Origin: Unio delphinus | Lineage: Eukaryota > Mollusca > Bivalvia > Unionida > Unionidae | Assembly (NCBI GenBank): GCA_029339505.1 | Contig: JAQISU010000233.1 | Location: 1,968,001 to 2,032,000, forward strand | DNA length: 64,000 nt | Direction: 5' to 3' | In this document: one piece after another, positions 23,788-32,257 of the stretch | Numbering within the stretch: position 1 is the stretch's first letter | Layout: the number at the start of each line of letters is the position of its first letter | The notes under the pieces: model-generated | What the model was told of the DNA's origin: nothing | Database searches by the model: none | What the model saw: only the letters and a program-made list of their open reading frames with translations | Translations under genes and position numbers: made by a program

Positions 23788-24365
23788 ACAAACCTTATCA
23801 TTTACTATCCAAAATCACACCCTATACTAACCACACACACGGGGAAGCAGCCAAAACAAACCCTATCATATACTATCCAAAATCACACCCTATACTAACC
23901 ACACACACGGGGAAGCAGCCAAAACAAACCCTATCATATACTATCCAAAATCACACCCTATACTAACCACACACACGGGGAAGCAGCCAAAACACACCCT
24001 ATCATTTACTATCCAAAATCACACCCTATACTAACCACACACACGGGGAAGCAGCCAAAACAAACCCTATCATATACTATCCAAAATCACACCCTATACT
24101 AACCACACACACGGGGAAGCAGCCAAAACAAACCCTATCATATACTATCCAAAATCACACCCTATACTAACCACACACACGGGGAAGCAGCCAAAACACA
24201 CCCTATCATTTACTATCCAAAATCACACCCTATACTAACCACACACACGGGGAAGCAGCCAAAAACAAACCCTATCATATACTATCCAAAATCACACCCT
24301 ATACTAACCACACACGGGGAAGCAGCCAAAACAAACCCTACTATATACTATCCAAAATCACACCA
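23788..24365. repeat. Tandem repeat, ~67-bp unit, about 8.5 copies, inside Maverick
   Basis: Each unit contains 'ccctatcatatactatccaa', 'aatcacaccctatactaacc' and 'acacacacggggaagcagcc'. The copies are nearly identical. The array lies between two left-arm transcription units. Frames through it are repeat translation. Confidence 0.93.
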
Positions 24366-24461
24366 TATACCATCTAAATAGAGTCAGTGTTTATAATCAC
24401 ACTACTCCTCTCTCACACCCATTGGCAATTGACATAGTATTTCTTTTCTTGTTATTTGGGT

Positions 24462-24477
24462 AGCCCTGAGAAGGGCT
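24462..24477 (-). terminator. Histone-type 3' stem-loop (2), downstream of gene 24505-24984
   Basis: On the minus strand the sequence is AGCCCTTCTCAGGGCT followed by ACCCA, which is the histone 3' flank. The first stem pair is A-T in place of G-C, so pairing is kept. The loop TCTC fits UHUH. It lies 28 nt after the stop codon. Downstream, CAAGAAAAGAAATACTATG is a purine-rich HDE-like block. Confidence 0.75.
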
Positions 24478-24504
24478 GTTTTTAAAACTTCAAATTGCAT
24501 CTGG

Positions 24505-24984
24505 TTAATGCTGGCATCTCCCAGGTCTAGCCCCACACACACATCTCCTACTCCAATCATTCTCCCAATTCACTCTTGTGATTGGGAGTGCAGAGGGAGA
24601 ATGAGTGGCTTCACTATCCCAATCTTCTGTTTGAGGGATAGTGAAAGTCTCTTCATTTCTGCCTCTATTCCGCAACCGTGGATGCGGCTGAAGTTGTTGC
24701 GGTCGAGGCTGTGATTGTTGCGGTGGGGGTTGCGCCTGTAGTAGACGAACTGGTTCTGGTGGTGAAGGTGTCCTCACCATGGGCTTGACTTCACTAGTCT
24801 GTCTCATCATGCGGTGAGGCAAGATGGGGCTTTTCTTCTCCTCCTCTTCTTTCTTTTTTCTTTCCTCCTCTTCTTTTTCAATTTTGGCCTGCTCTGCTGT
24901 GGCCTCCATAGCCAGTTCGTCCAAAAGACGCCTAGCATTCTCCAGGTGCATTTGAAGCTCTCTCAATTTTTGAAGTCTACTCAT
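24505..24984 (-). CDS. Maverick left-arm gene 2, coiled-coil and Pro/Gln-rich protein
   Basis: I chose the ATG at 24984 because it is the first ATG after the TATATAAAG box at 25033-25041. This gives 159 residues. The N-terminus (MSRLQKLRELQ) resembles that of the 25449-25808 product. Residues 25-55 are a Glu/Lys coiled coil. The middle is rich in Pro and Gln, and the C-terminus is Cys-bearing (RRCVCGARPGRCQH). No known family. Confidence 0.72.
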   Translation of the reverse strand: MSRLQKLRELQMHLENARRLLDELAMEATAEQAKIEKEEEERKKKEEEEKKSPILPHRMMRQTSEVKPMVRTPSPPEPVRLLQAQPPPQQSQPRPQQLQPHPRLRNRGRNEETFTIPQTEDWDSEATHSPSALPITRVNWENDWSRRCVCGARPGRCQH

Positions 24985-25032
24985 CTTTGGTGTTGATGCG
25001 TCAACGATGGGTAGCCAGACTGACGAGTGCTT

Positions 25033-25148
25033 CTTTATATATAATTCAAGCGCGGACGTGATGGAAAACACCCCCTACGATTACCCAAAAATCTTACAGT
25101 ATCCCTATCATTACCAAAACACGCGGACGTGATGGAAAACACCCCCTA
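25033..25148 (-). promoter_or_regulatory. Left-arm promoter module, tandem copies, with TATA box
   Basis: Two close copies of the block (25047-25077 and 25121-25148; minus strand GGGGGTGTTTTCCATCACGT then CCGCG) lie upstream of a TATATAAAG box at 25033-25041. A third, degenerate copy is near 25197-25220. Confidence 0.75.
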
Positions 25149-25391
25149 GATCCAAAAAATTTGCATTATCCCTATCATTACCAAAAAAACAAAACAAGCG
25201 GACTTAAAATAAAACACTCACTCACTTTTATACTTGACTCCTATTAATTATACATTGAACAAGTTATTTTGACGCACTTCAAAACAAAAGTTAAAAGAGA
25301 CAGTGATTATAGACTCACTTCTAATTTTTTTCCAACTTCCTCACATACCATAAGCAAATTGAATAATTAATTCTTTTCGAGAATATTGGGT

Positions 25392-25407
25392 AGCCCTGAA
25401 AAGGGCT
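25392..25407 (-). terminator. Histone-type 3' stem-loop (3), downstream of gene 25449-25808
   Basis: On the minus strand it is AGCCCTTTTCAGGGCT followed by ACCCA. It has a six-pair stem and a TTTC loop. The purine block TCTCGAAAAGAATTAATT begins about 12 nt downstream. It lies 42 nt after the stop codon. Confidence 0.78.
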
Positions 25408-25448
25408 GTTTTTTTGTGTTTGTGTGTACGAGGAAGGATGACAATCTT

Positions 25449-25808
25449 TTATCGTCTAAGATTGCGTCCTCGTTTGGCTACACGATAGGGTCTGCTTCTT
25501 CGGAAAGAGAAAGAGAACTCTTTCGTGTCCACACGACAGTCGACAAAACTTCTGTCTGGTTCCTGCTGCTGTTGCTGATGCTGCTGATGCTGTTCTCTCT
25601 GCTCTCTCTGCTGCTTTTGAAGTCGATACTTCTCAGTCCATTCTTCTTTCTCTTTTTGAATTTCCTCTCTGAAGAGTTCTTCTATGAGGTCTTCCGTTAC
25701 TTGTAGCATTCTTACATTCTCAATCTCTTCAGGCTTTGGCATCAGATTGTGTCTGATACGATGCAGAGTGACATAAGCTTCGTTCAGCTTAGCTAGTCTT
25801 GAGCACAT
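25449..25808 (-). CDS. Maverick left-arm gene 3, Gln/Glu-rich coiled-coil protein
   Basis: The ATG at 25808 is the first one after the CATATAAAG box at 25861-25868. The protein is 119 residues. Its N-terminus MCSRLAKLNEAYVTLHRIR is similar to gene 2, and its middle (EDLIEELFREEIQKEKEEW) is similar to gene 1. Then comes a Gln-rich run and an Arg-rich C-terminus (RSRPYRVAKRGRNLRR), which suggests a nucleic-acid-binding or nuclear protein. No database family is recognised. Confidence 0.72.
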   Translation of the reverse strand: MCSRLAKLNEAYVTLHRIRHNLMPKPEEIENVRMLQVTEDLIEELFREEIQKEKEEWTEKYRLQKQQREQREQHQQHQQQQQEPDRSFVDCRVDTKEFSFSFRRSRPYRVAKRGRNLRR

Positions 25809-25860
25809 CTTCGTAGGAGGATGAGTCAAACAATGGATGGTCAGACTGGAGACTACCCCT

Positions 25861-25902
25861 GCTTTATATGGTTCAAGCGCGGACGTGATGGAAAACACCC
25901 CT
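25861..25902 (-). promoter_or_regulatory. Left-arm promoter module copy with TATA box
   Basis: On the minus strand GGGGTGTTTTCCATCACGTC is followed by CGCGCTTGAA and then CATATAAAG. It is nearly identical to 25033-25077. Confidence 0.75.
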
Positions 25903-26019
25903 CTGCGGTTTAGGGTTTTGAAACGTTTAGATAGTTTGATGTGAGGGATAGAAAGAAAAGTCAAAGAGCATTTATATGAATACAAATGTAAAACAAACGA
26001 CAGACGCATTGGTTTTCAA

Positions 26020-26112
26020 AACACAACATTTTTATTCAAATAACAAACATTATTTCAAAGAACAAACATTATTTCAAAGAACAAACATTATTTCAAAGAA
26101 CAAACATTTTTT
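26020..26112 (-). terminator. Poly(A) signal and 20-bp tandem repeat after the protease gene
   Basis: An AATAAA on the minus strand (26031-26036) and three to four copies of 'caaacattatttcaaagaa' lie just beyond the protease stop codon. The protease transcript therefore appears to end conventionally, unlike the left-arm genes. Confidence 0.55.
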
Positions 26113-26133
26113 TTCTTCCATAACACCAATACA

Positions 26134-26691
26134 TTATCTTTGACATGGTTGACAACGTTGTGAATTAAATTGAGATTTCCACTGTTGGAAATCATTGGGC
26201 GATTGATGTACACTACGTTTCCTAGCTAAAGACAACAGATAACCATAATGGTCACAAAACCATCGATCTACTTTGTCATCGTTTCGAGACGAATGACGAT
26301 CAAAATAAGTCACTAAATGTTCTAAAGAATATCCAAGACTGCGATGATGCAGATAATAGATACAATATTGTCCACACACCATAGAATCTGTGCTTTGTAA
26401 TTTCACATTATTGAATCGTGTCGTCTGAGCATTTCTTCTCATAAAGTCAATGATATCATCTTCGAAAGGAGGCAATCCATACGAATCAAAATACTCCGCA
26501 CAACCCTCTTGAGGAAAGTAGACAGCTACCCAGTGAGTTCCTGGAAGATGACTGTCATCTGTGTTGATGACATAAGCTTGATTCTCTTGAGGTTTGCGAT
26601 GAGGTAGTTCATCTTTAGCACACACGACAGGATTCCAAGAAGCAGTGTACGAACTACGGTTCAAAAGATAATAAAGTTCCCAGGTATCCAT
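26134..26691 (-). CDS. Adenain-type cysteine protease (virion maturation)
   Basis: 185 residues, close to the usual length of the adenovirus-type (C5) protease. The catalytic set is visible: His53 in THWVAVYF, Asp69 in YFDSYG, Gln99 and Cys106 in STDSMVCGQYC. In adenoviruses, adintoviruses and Mavericks this enzyme cleaves capsid and core precursors during particle maturation. It starts at an ATG and is followed downstream by a poly(A) signal. The next genes upstream are the Cys/His protein and the major capsid protein. Confidence 0.95.
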   Translation of the reverse strand: MDTWELYYLLNRSSYTASWNPVVCAKDELPHRKPQENQAYVINTDDSHLPGTHWVAVYFPQEGCAEYFDSYGLPPFEDDIIDFMRRNAQTTRFNNVKLQSTDSMVCGQYCIYYLHHRSLGYSLEHLVTYFDRHSSRNDDKVDRWFCDHYGYLLSLARKRSVHQSPNDFQQWKSQFNSQRCQPCQR

Positions 26692-26728
26692 TTTTTGTTG
26701 TGTAGCCTTGTGTTTTTCTCTCCTTTCT

Positions 26729-27226
26729 TCACAGGTGATGATAAGTCATCAATTCAATCCAGACTTTTTGTTTGAAACGGTCTGACAAGTAACTGATGGT
26801 TTGCTTCGTCTCTTTACTTTTGGCCAAGAGAGCTTCGATGCGATCGATTTCTCGAGCAAACAATGGAGGAGAGGAATGATCACGTAAGCCTTTATACCAC
26901 TGAAGTAACACGTCTTCTTCGGAGATGAGACTCCAAGCTTCGTTCAGATAATTGTCCAATTTTTCTTCTTGACTCATCATCATACATTTATCGTGTTGAA
27001 TTTGACTGGGATGATCGATTTGACATCCATAACAATCTTTTTTAATCAGATCCCTCATTTTATCTTCCAGGTGTTGTGCAAAACAAGCCACTAACTGTTG
27101 TTCCTGTTCTGGCCATCTGGATTGCATGATCACTACTTCTTCTTTTTGGTCTTGGGGTTCTGCTTTTTCTGTAACCTCCCATTCCATGGATTCTCCACTA
27201 TTCAAAGAAGGACAAGGGCCTTCCAT
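26729..27226 (-). CDS. Conserved Maverick protein with Cys/His cluster
   Basis: 165 residues from an ATG. The N-terminus is acidic. A compact C-x2-C-x4-H-x5-H-x2-C cluster (CYGCQIDHPSQIQHDKC) probably binds zinc, and a helical C-terminus follows. Similar Cys/His proteins occur beside the capsid gene in other Mavericks, from general knowledge. Function unknown. It ends 37 nt before the protease ATG and begins 5 nt after the capsid stop. Confidence 0.75.
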   Translation of the reverse strand: MEGPCPSLNSGESMEWEVTEKAEPQDQKEEVVIMQSRWPEQEQQLVACFAQHLEDKMRDLIKKDCYGCQIDHPSQIQHDKCMMMSQEEKLDNYLNEAWSLISEEDVLLQWYKGLRDHSSPPLFAREIDRIEALLAKSKETKQTISYLSDRFKQKVWIELMTYHHL

Positions 27227-27231
27227 AATGT

Positions 27232-28572
27232 CTAATAGTCTAGAATGACTTCTCTCAAACTGTTAATTTCTATGGTATTATCGAATTCAGCATACAGAAT
27301 GATATTCACCGTTTCGGGAAGAGGTGCTGCAAACTGAAGTTCCACACGCAGTTGCCCAGATTTTATAGGGTGGAAATGTCCCTCGTCGCTGCCTTGGTCT
27401 GGAGTGAAATCAAAAGCCCACAACGTGTAACCTCTTGCATAGTCGTCGTAGGAAATACCGTGACTGGTGTTGGTTCCTAACTGTCCTGTGGCTTCGTACA
27501 GTGACAAGTACGACCTCAAGTAATTTTTCTGTTCGCCAAAGTCGGGTTCGAAGGGTCTGGTACACAAAGTTTTGCCATCGCGACTGACTTCAATTTTGGA
27601 TACTCTGCTGTGTTTAAACTGGAAAGGATTTTCATCGTGGGCTCCGTTGAGGGCTGCATTGCTGACGATACCGATGAATAAACGTTTGGGTAACTGTCCT
27701 TGGAACAGATGATCTTCGATCTTAGATCGGAGTCCAGCGGCAATGGTGAACGTTTTGACTTCCACGCGTCGTATCGGATACTTGGCTGTCGTTCTGCTCA
27801 AAGTGTGACTGATATCATTTCCCACTTTAGGTAACACTTCCACGCGACGTACGTATAACCTGGCTTCTTGGATAATGGTTTTGTATTCGTTGGCATGAGC
27901 CATCAAATGGAAAGCAGTACTACTTCGATTCAGTCTCAAGCGAATATCTACTCCGTTCAGCAAATACTTCTCTTGAAACCACATGTCCAAATGCAAACGA
28001 TCGAACAGTTCTAAACTACGTCCTTGCAAAATTTTCTTTCGACGCTCGTTAAAACCTTCATTGTGAGGATCGGCAGGAGCGCTGCCATCAGCAGCTGCTG
28101 CTACGGGCAAGGCTGTGTCGTTAAACTTATCTGCGGTGTCAGGTTTCCATACCACGCAAGCATCTAGATGAGTGTTCTTGGCTTCTTTTCCGTACGTCAA
28201 GAGATTTTCGAGGTACGCTCGGTAAGGGTAAGTATCCATGCTACTGCTGATCAGTTTGTTATTCATGTACAAATCCACATCGCTGAACAAGGAATGCATG
28301 AAATTGTTGACAGGAGCTACTCTATCATTGACTCCTGGATTGGTGTTGTCCGTTTTGGTTACTTTCACTTTCAAATACAAGTAACTGTTGTTGAGATCGA
28401 TGTAATCTTCGGGTTGTCCTTTGATTTCAAACTCGATGGGAGCTGAATCCGTCAAAGAGGAGACGGGATGAAATTCGACCCATTGAGCTTCTTGCATGGT
28501 CATCATCGTGGGTGGCATGGCAAAGAGATCCAGTTCCGACTTGGAACAGGCACAAGATTCTTGGTGCATCAT
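27232..28572 (-). CDS. Major capsid protein (hexon-like, double jelly roll)
   Basis: 446 residues. The opening WVEFHPVSSLTDSAPIEFEI and the following YIDLNNSYLYLKVKV are characteristic of the Maverick/adintovirus hexon family, which is often annotated in animal genomes as 'F54H12.2-like'. The protein forms trimeric capsomers. The whole length is open with no break. It lies between the small Cys/His gene and the pX-like gene in the expected morphogenetic block. Confidence 0.95.
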   Translation of the reverse strand: MMHQESCACSKSELDLFAMPPTMMTMQEAQWVEFHPVSSLTDSAPIEFEIKGQPEDYIDLNNSYLYLKVKVTKTDNTNPGVNDRVAPVNNFMHSLFSDVDLYMNNKLISSSMDTYPYRAYLENLLTYGKEAKNTHLDACVVWKPDTADKFNDTALPVAAAADGSAPADPHNEGFNERRKKILQGRSLELFDRLHLDMWFQEKYLLNGVDIRLRLNRSSTAFHLMAHANEYKTIIQEARLYVRRVEVLPKVGNDISHTLSRTTAKYPIRRVEVKTFTIAAGLRSKIEDHLFQGQLPKRLFIGIVSNAALNGAHDENPFQFKHSRVSKIEVSRDGKTLCTRPFEPDFGEQKNYLRSYLSLYEATGQLGTNTSHGISYDDYARGYTLWAFDFTPDQGSDEGHFHPIKSGQLRVELQFAAPLPETVNIILYAEFDNTIEINSLREVILDY

Positions 28573-28599
28573 TTTTTCTTTAGGTTTTTTTCTTCACTT

Positions 28600-29040
28600 T
28601 TAATAATCAAAAATGTCTAAGTCTCGAGCGGTTCTTTTTTTCTTTGTCTTTCGAACTTTTGAGGTACGGAGACTTTTGAAAGGGTGTCTTCGTCGACGCT
28701 TTCTACCTTGTCCTTGCTGTGTCGTCAGGGAAGTAGGAATGTCAGACGTGGTACCGTTCAGAGCATTTATAGGACTTTCTCGTCGACCCAAAAGCTCTTT
28801 ACCCGTTTGAAGCAAGGTATTTTTGCCTGCTCTCAAAAAAGCTTCTTTTGGGTTTTGTTTGTCAATGAGAACATTGTAAAGAAAATCTTTGCCGTGAGTC
28901 AATGCGGCATCTTTTAAGGTGTGCAATCCTCGTGTCACCATTGGTTTTAAAACAGGGACTACGGAACGAAAGGCTGATTTAAACATATCTCCTAAACCAT
29001 GTCCTCGTTGTCGAGTGACTCCTTGGTACACAGGATACAT
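28600..29040 (-). CDS. pX/pVI-like basic minor virion protein
   Basis: 146 residues, starting at the ATG at 29040. The N-terminus (YQGVTRQRGHGLGDMF) has Gly-rich sites that could be cut by the adenain-type protease. An amphipathic region follows (VVPVLKPMVTRGLHTLKD). The C-terminus is very basic (RKRRRRHPFKS, RKTKKKR), as expected for a core or membrane-active protein. It sits between capsid and penton genes. Confidence 0.75.
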   Translation of the reverse strand: MYPVYQGVTRQRGHGLGDMFKSAFRSVVPVLKPMVTRGLHTLKDAALTHGKDFLYNVLIDKQNPKEAFLRAGKNTLLQTGKELLGRRESPINALNGTTSDIPTSLTTQQGQGRKRRRRHPFKSLRTSKVRKTKKKRTARDLDIFDY

Positions 29041-29047
29041 CACTTTT

Positions 29048-29977
29048 TCAGTTGTTGGAGAATCGTTTTTGAAAATGGAGTTTCACTGTGACTTTCCCTT
29101 TGGTAAATGGAATATTTTGACCTAGTTCTCCTTTTATAGTAATGTTGACACTGTCGAAATACGACTTACTGACGGGTAAATAATGAGGATGTACAAATTC
29201 GCGGTGAACGTGATAGGTATTTCCACCTTCTTCTTCAGCGGTAGTGGTATCCACTTTGAAAGGAATGACACGCAGTAACGGTACAGAGGTGTGTCCTACC
29301 ACGTTGTACTCCACCACATCGGAGTACACAAACATCAAATTGAGTCCTTGGTTCATTTCTACAGGGGATCGAAAATATTTGGTAAAATCCAAGTTACTGG
29401 CTATGCCTGGTATTTCTTTTTTGTTCGGGAGCATCTTGAGGTCTCCACCTAAGATATCAAACAATTGAGGACAAAAGGTAATGGCTATTATTTTCTTCTC
29501 TGAAAATTTGATCATGAAGCGGCGAGCCGCTTTAATGTACTCAAAGGTAACACTTTCTCTGATTTTGTCCAGGGGTTTACCAAACACAACATTGAACCTG
29601 CTTGCAATCGTAGTCACTAAATGTTGACCGCTAAAATAGTAGCCTGCAGGAATGGTCAACACATGAGTGGACAGTTGTTTAGTTGCGGGTCCATCTGATT
29701 TCTTGTTGTCAATGCCAGTGATGCCTCGTTCATCTAAGGCTTGTTGCAATTGCTTGTCGTACACTTCAACTGTGAAAAAGTTTTGATTTTCGACAATGTT
29801 TTTGATTTGTGTCGGGTGTATTATTTCCACTAAAGCTGCTTCCCAGTGATCATCTTGATCCAAATGCATGGCTTGAGGTAATTTAGACGTGTAACAACAC
29901 AATGTGTTGTTAGGAAACACCTCCATGGAACTGTCACTGGGTAACGTTAAGTAAAATTGGTTAATAGTGTTGTTCAT
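29048..29977 (-). CDS. Penton-like minor capsid protein (single jelly roll)
   Basis: 309 residues. The opening QFYLTLPSDSSMEVFPNNTL and the block DDHWEAALVEIIHP are the conserved N-terminal signature of the Maverick/adintovirus penton protein, which fills the vertices of the particle. The protein ends in a beta-strand-rich half (VTVKLHFQKRF). The gene overlaps by 4 nt with the membrane protein gene upstream, suggesting tightly packed late genes. Confidence 0.9.
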   Translation of the reverse strand: MNNTINQFYLTLPSDSSMEVFPNNTLCCYTSKLPQAMHLDQDDHWEAALVEIIHPTQIKNIVENQNFFTVEVYDKQLQQALDERGITGIDNKKSDGPATKQLSTHVLTIPAGYYFSGQHLVTTIASRFNVVFGKPLDKIRESVTFEYIKAARRFMIKFSEKKIIAITFCPQLFDILGGDLKMLPNKKEIPGIASNLDFTKYFRSPVEMNQGLNLMFVYSDVVEYNVVGHTSVPLLRVIPFKVDTTTAEEEGGNTYHVHREFVHPHYLPVSKSYFDSVNITIKGELGQNIPFTKGKVTVKLHFQKRFSNN

Positions 29978-30393
29978 ATTTCCAATGTTCTTCTGTCCGA
30001 GGAGTCACTCGAGGTTAAAGGAGTATCTAAAAGAGGATTGTGATTGGAAGGGTGACTGTCAGGAGAAGGACTAACGTTGGCCGCCAGACTCCCAATATTG
30101 TTACTGTTGTTCCCGTTGTAAGAGTATTTCAGGGAAGGATTGGGAAGAAGATACCCGATGCAACTGCTGAGTAAAATGGTCCACAATTGTTTGTCTCCTT
30201 GTTGCAAACTCAAATTAGCAATGGCTGCACCAATGACACAATATACCACAAAGATTTGACAGAAAAAAACGATTTGCGTTTTAGGGACACGTTCTCCACA
30301 CCACACCCACAAGGGTTGCTTTTGTAAATCTTGCAGAGATGACGTGGGTGAAGGAGTAGTCACTGTGGTTGCTGAAGCTGTATTGAAGGGCAT
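29974..30393 (-). CDS. Maverick membrane protein, two transmembrane segments
   Basis: 139 residues from the ATG at 30393. A Ser/Thr-rich N-terminus is followed by two hydrophobic segments (IVFFCQIFVVYCVIGAAIA and LWTILLSSCIGYLL), then NPSLKY and a polar tail. Proteins with this arrangement occur beside the penton gene in many Mavericks. The role is unknown, perhaps assembly at a membrane. Confidence 0.8.
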   Translation of the reverse strand: MPFNTASATTVTTPSPTSSLQDLQKQPLWVWCGERVPKTQIVFFCQIFVVYCVIGAAIANLSLQQGDKQLWTILLSSCIGYLLPNPSLKYSYNGNNSNNIGSLAANVSPSPDSHPSNHNPLLDTPLTSSDSSDRRTLEI

Positions 30394-30398
30394 GATGG

Positions 30399-31511
30399 TC
30401 ACTTCTTTTTATAGTCGATGACTTGGGCAGCGTCAATCCAAGAATCAAAACTAGGAGGATATCCTTTCCAACGTACTTTGACTTCTTTGACACGACGTTT
30501 TCCTACTTTACGAGTTCTTCGTTCGAGAATGCTTTCAATGTCGTACACGTCGTCTTCTTTTTTGGTAACACGTTGTAACTCAGGCAAGTAAAATGTTCCT
30601 TTTAATACTTCTCCGTTCATGTCTTCCAATTTATAGACGGTAGGATGACGATCGCGCACTCGTCCAGTCACACGAAACAATTCGGTGGTCCAATTGGGTA
30701 AGTAACCTTTGTCGAAAGTGCGTTTGGTTTTGCCAATGCGTACCCAATCTCCCGGGGTTAACACTTCTTTACCTTTCTTTGGGACAGCCCTCGTCCGGGA
30801 CGTACCAAACAGACGCTCAAAAACAGTCACTTCGTTGTCAGGTGTCACCTCTTGTGGGGCACGTCCAATGCTTCTATGGTAAGATTGATTGTAGGCTTGG
30901 ACTAAGTGTGGTAAGACGTCGATGTACTTGAGAGTGTGTTGATGCCTAAAATATTTCCACATGCGTTCTTTCAAGGTACGTTGAAAACGTTCCACGATAC
31001 TGGCTTTGGTTTCAGGATTTTCGGTGGTGAAAAAATGAATGTCACGTTTTTTTAATTCTCGTTGGAAAGCTTGGTTCAGAAATTCGGTGCCTTTGTCGGT
31101 TTGCCATCGAAGAGGGTGACGACCACTTTGTTTCAACACCAGTTGCAAAGCTCGTACTAACTCTCCGCTCGATTTGGATGTCAATGGTACGACCCAGGCA
31201 AATTTAGAAAAGACGTCGATGACACAAAACAAATATTTGTAGCCGCGATTGTAGGTGGCTAAATGAGAGACATCAGCTAAATCGGCTTGCCATTGATGAT
31301 CGATGCCTTCCACTTGAGTGCGACTTCTGTGAAATTTTCGTCGAATGGGTTTGTGTAAAGTGTACGTCGCTTGTTCTTGTAACCATCGTTGTACTGCTGG
31401 TAAACGGAGCTTTTTCAGGCGAGTTTTGGCAGCACGATACAATTTCTGAATGCCTCCGTAACCTGCAGGGTGAGCTGGATCGTAGTAAATGCTGGCTAAG
31501 ACCTTCTCCAT
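30399..31511 (-). CDS. Integrase, retroviral type, with C-terminal chromodomain
   Basis: 370 residues from the ATG at 31511. An N-terminal HTH/zinc-like segment precedes the rve catalytic core. The DDE triad is seen as Asp near residue 78 (QADLADVS), Asp near 139 (QTDKGTEF) and Glu near 173 (IVERFQRT). The last 45 residues (DIESILERRTRK... VRWKGYPPSFDSW) are a chromodomain, which in related integrases directs insertion to marked chromatin. It inserts the linear element DNA and makes the 6-bp duplication. The frame is intact. Confidence 0.95.
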   Translation of the reverse strand: MEKVLASIYYDPAHPAGYGGIQKLYRAAKTRLKKLRLPAVQRWLQEQATYTLHKPIRRKFHRSRTQVEGIDHQWQADLADVSHLATYNRGYKYLFCVIDVFSKFAWVVPLTSKSSGELVRALQLVLKQSGRHPLRWQTDKGTEFLNQAFQRELKKRDIHFFTTENPETKASIVERFQRTLKERMWKYFRHQHTLKYIDVLPHLVQAYNQSYHRSIGRAPQEVTPDNEVTVFERLFGTSRTRAVPKKGKEVLTPGDWVRIGKTKRTFDKGYLPNWTTELFRVTGRVRDRHPTVYKLEDMNGEVLKGTFYLPELQRVTKKEDDVYDIESILERRTRKVGKRRVKEVKVRWKGYPPSFDSWIDAAQVIDYKKK

Positions 31512-31519
31512 GGTTTTTG

Positions 31520-32209
31520 TTAATAAGGGACCCACTCTTCGAGGATATTGCTTTGGGTGGGACGAAATGCGGGTTGTTTGGAAACGGTTTTACGTGTCCG
31601 ATGTGCCACAGGAGTTGACGTCGAGGGTAATGGTAGTGGCGGAGGTAATGGGATAGCTTCTTTGGCCTTCTTTTCTTTTCTCACTTCTGGTTTCCTTTCT
31701 TTCTTTTTCACATCTGTCGAAGAAGGAGTAGCCATCATCTTTTTAACCCAAGTTTTGAGTTCTTCTCGTGGGGGAGTGGGGGAAGGGGTTAACAAGGAAG
31801 TGGCAATCTTACTCGGAATGGGAGTAGCAGTAGGTGTTTGAAAGAGATCATGGGGTTCTTCTTCCTTGGGTAATGGTGGGGTAACGTCTGTTTTAACTGC
31901 TGTAGAGGGTGAGGGTGAGGGTGCCGGGTTATTCATTAGAGCCTTAAAATCGGACAAAGTGGGTTGAGCTGTTTGTTCCACAGCTTTCTGATGAAAGAGT
32001 TGTAGCCGTTTCAAGAGTTGACCGTACTTTTGTGATTTTTCGGTTTCGGATAAATCGTGGCGATGGATCAAGGACTGCAATTCGTGTTGTAATTGCGACA
32101 TCTCAGCCAAATTGGGATTGGGTGGTAAATGGGGGGATCGTTGTTCTTGCCAATGATGGTATTCCATCCATCGTTTGTAAGGAACCAAAGTTAGTTTTCG
32201 TCCTTCCAT
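31520..32209 (-). CDS. Conserved Maverick protein, Pro-rich, function unknown
   Basis: 229 residues. The N-terminus (EGRKLTLVPYKRWMEYHHW) is of a kind that recurs in Maverick proteins next to the integrase. Then come a helical segment (LQHELQSLIHRHDLSE), long Pro/Ser/Thr-rich and Lys-rich linkers, and a short C-terminal motif (NILEEWVPY). It overlaps the extended integrase frame. A role in the virion core is possible but not shown. Confidence 0.7.
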   Translation of the reverse strand: MEGRKLTLVPYKRWMEYHHWQEQRSPHLPPNPNLAEMSQLQHELQSLIHRHDLSETEKSQKYGQLLKRLQLFHQKAVEQTAQPTLSDFKALMNNPAPSPSPSTAVKTDVTPPLPKEEEPHDLFQTPTATPIPSKIATSLLTPSPTPPREELKTWVKKMMATPSSTDVKKKERKPEVRKEKKAKEAIPLPPPLPLPSTSTPVAHRTRKTVSKQPAFRPTQSNILEEWVPY

Positions 32210-32257
32210 GGGCTTTCAAAGGTTATGTCTGAGATTGTGGTGCTCCATAGTGTCCTT

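Noticed and set aside
23655..23966. Plus-strand frame of 103 codons
   Set aside because: It runs through the 67-bp tandem repeat and the promoter of the minus-strand gene, and its product is repetitive without a domain.
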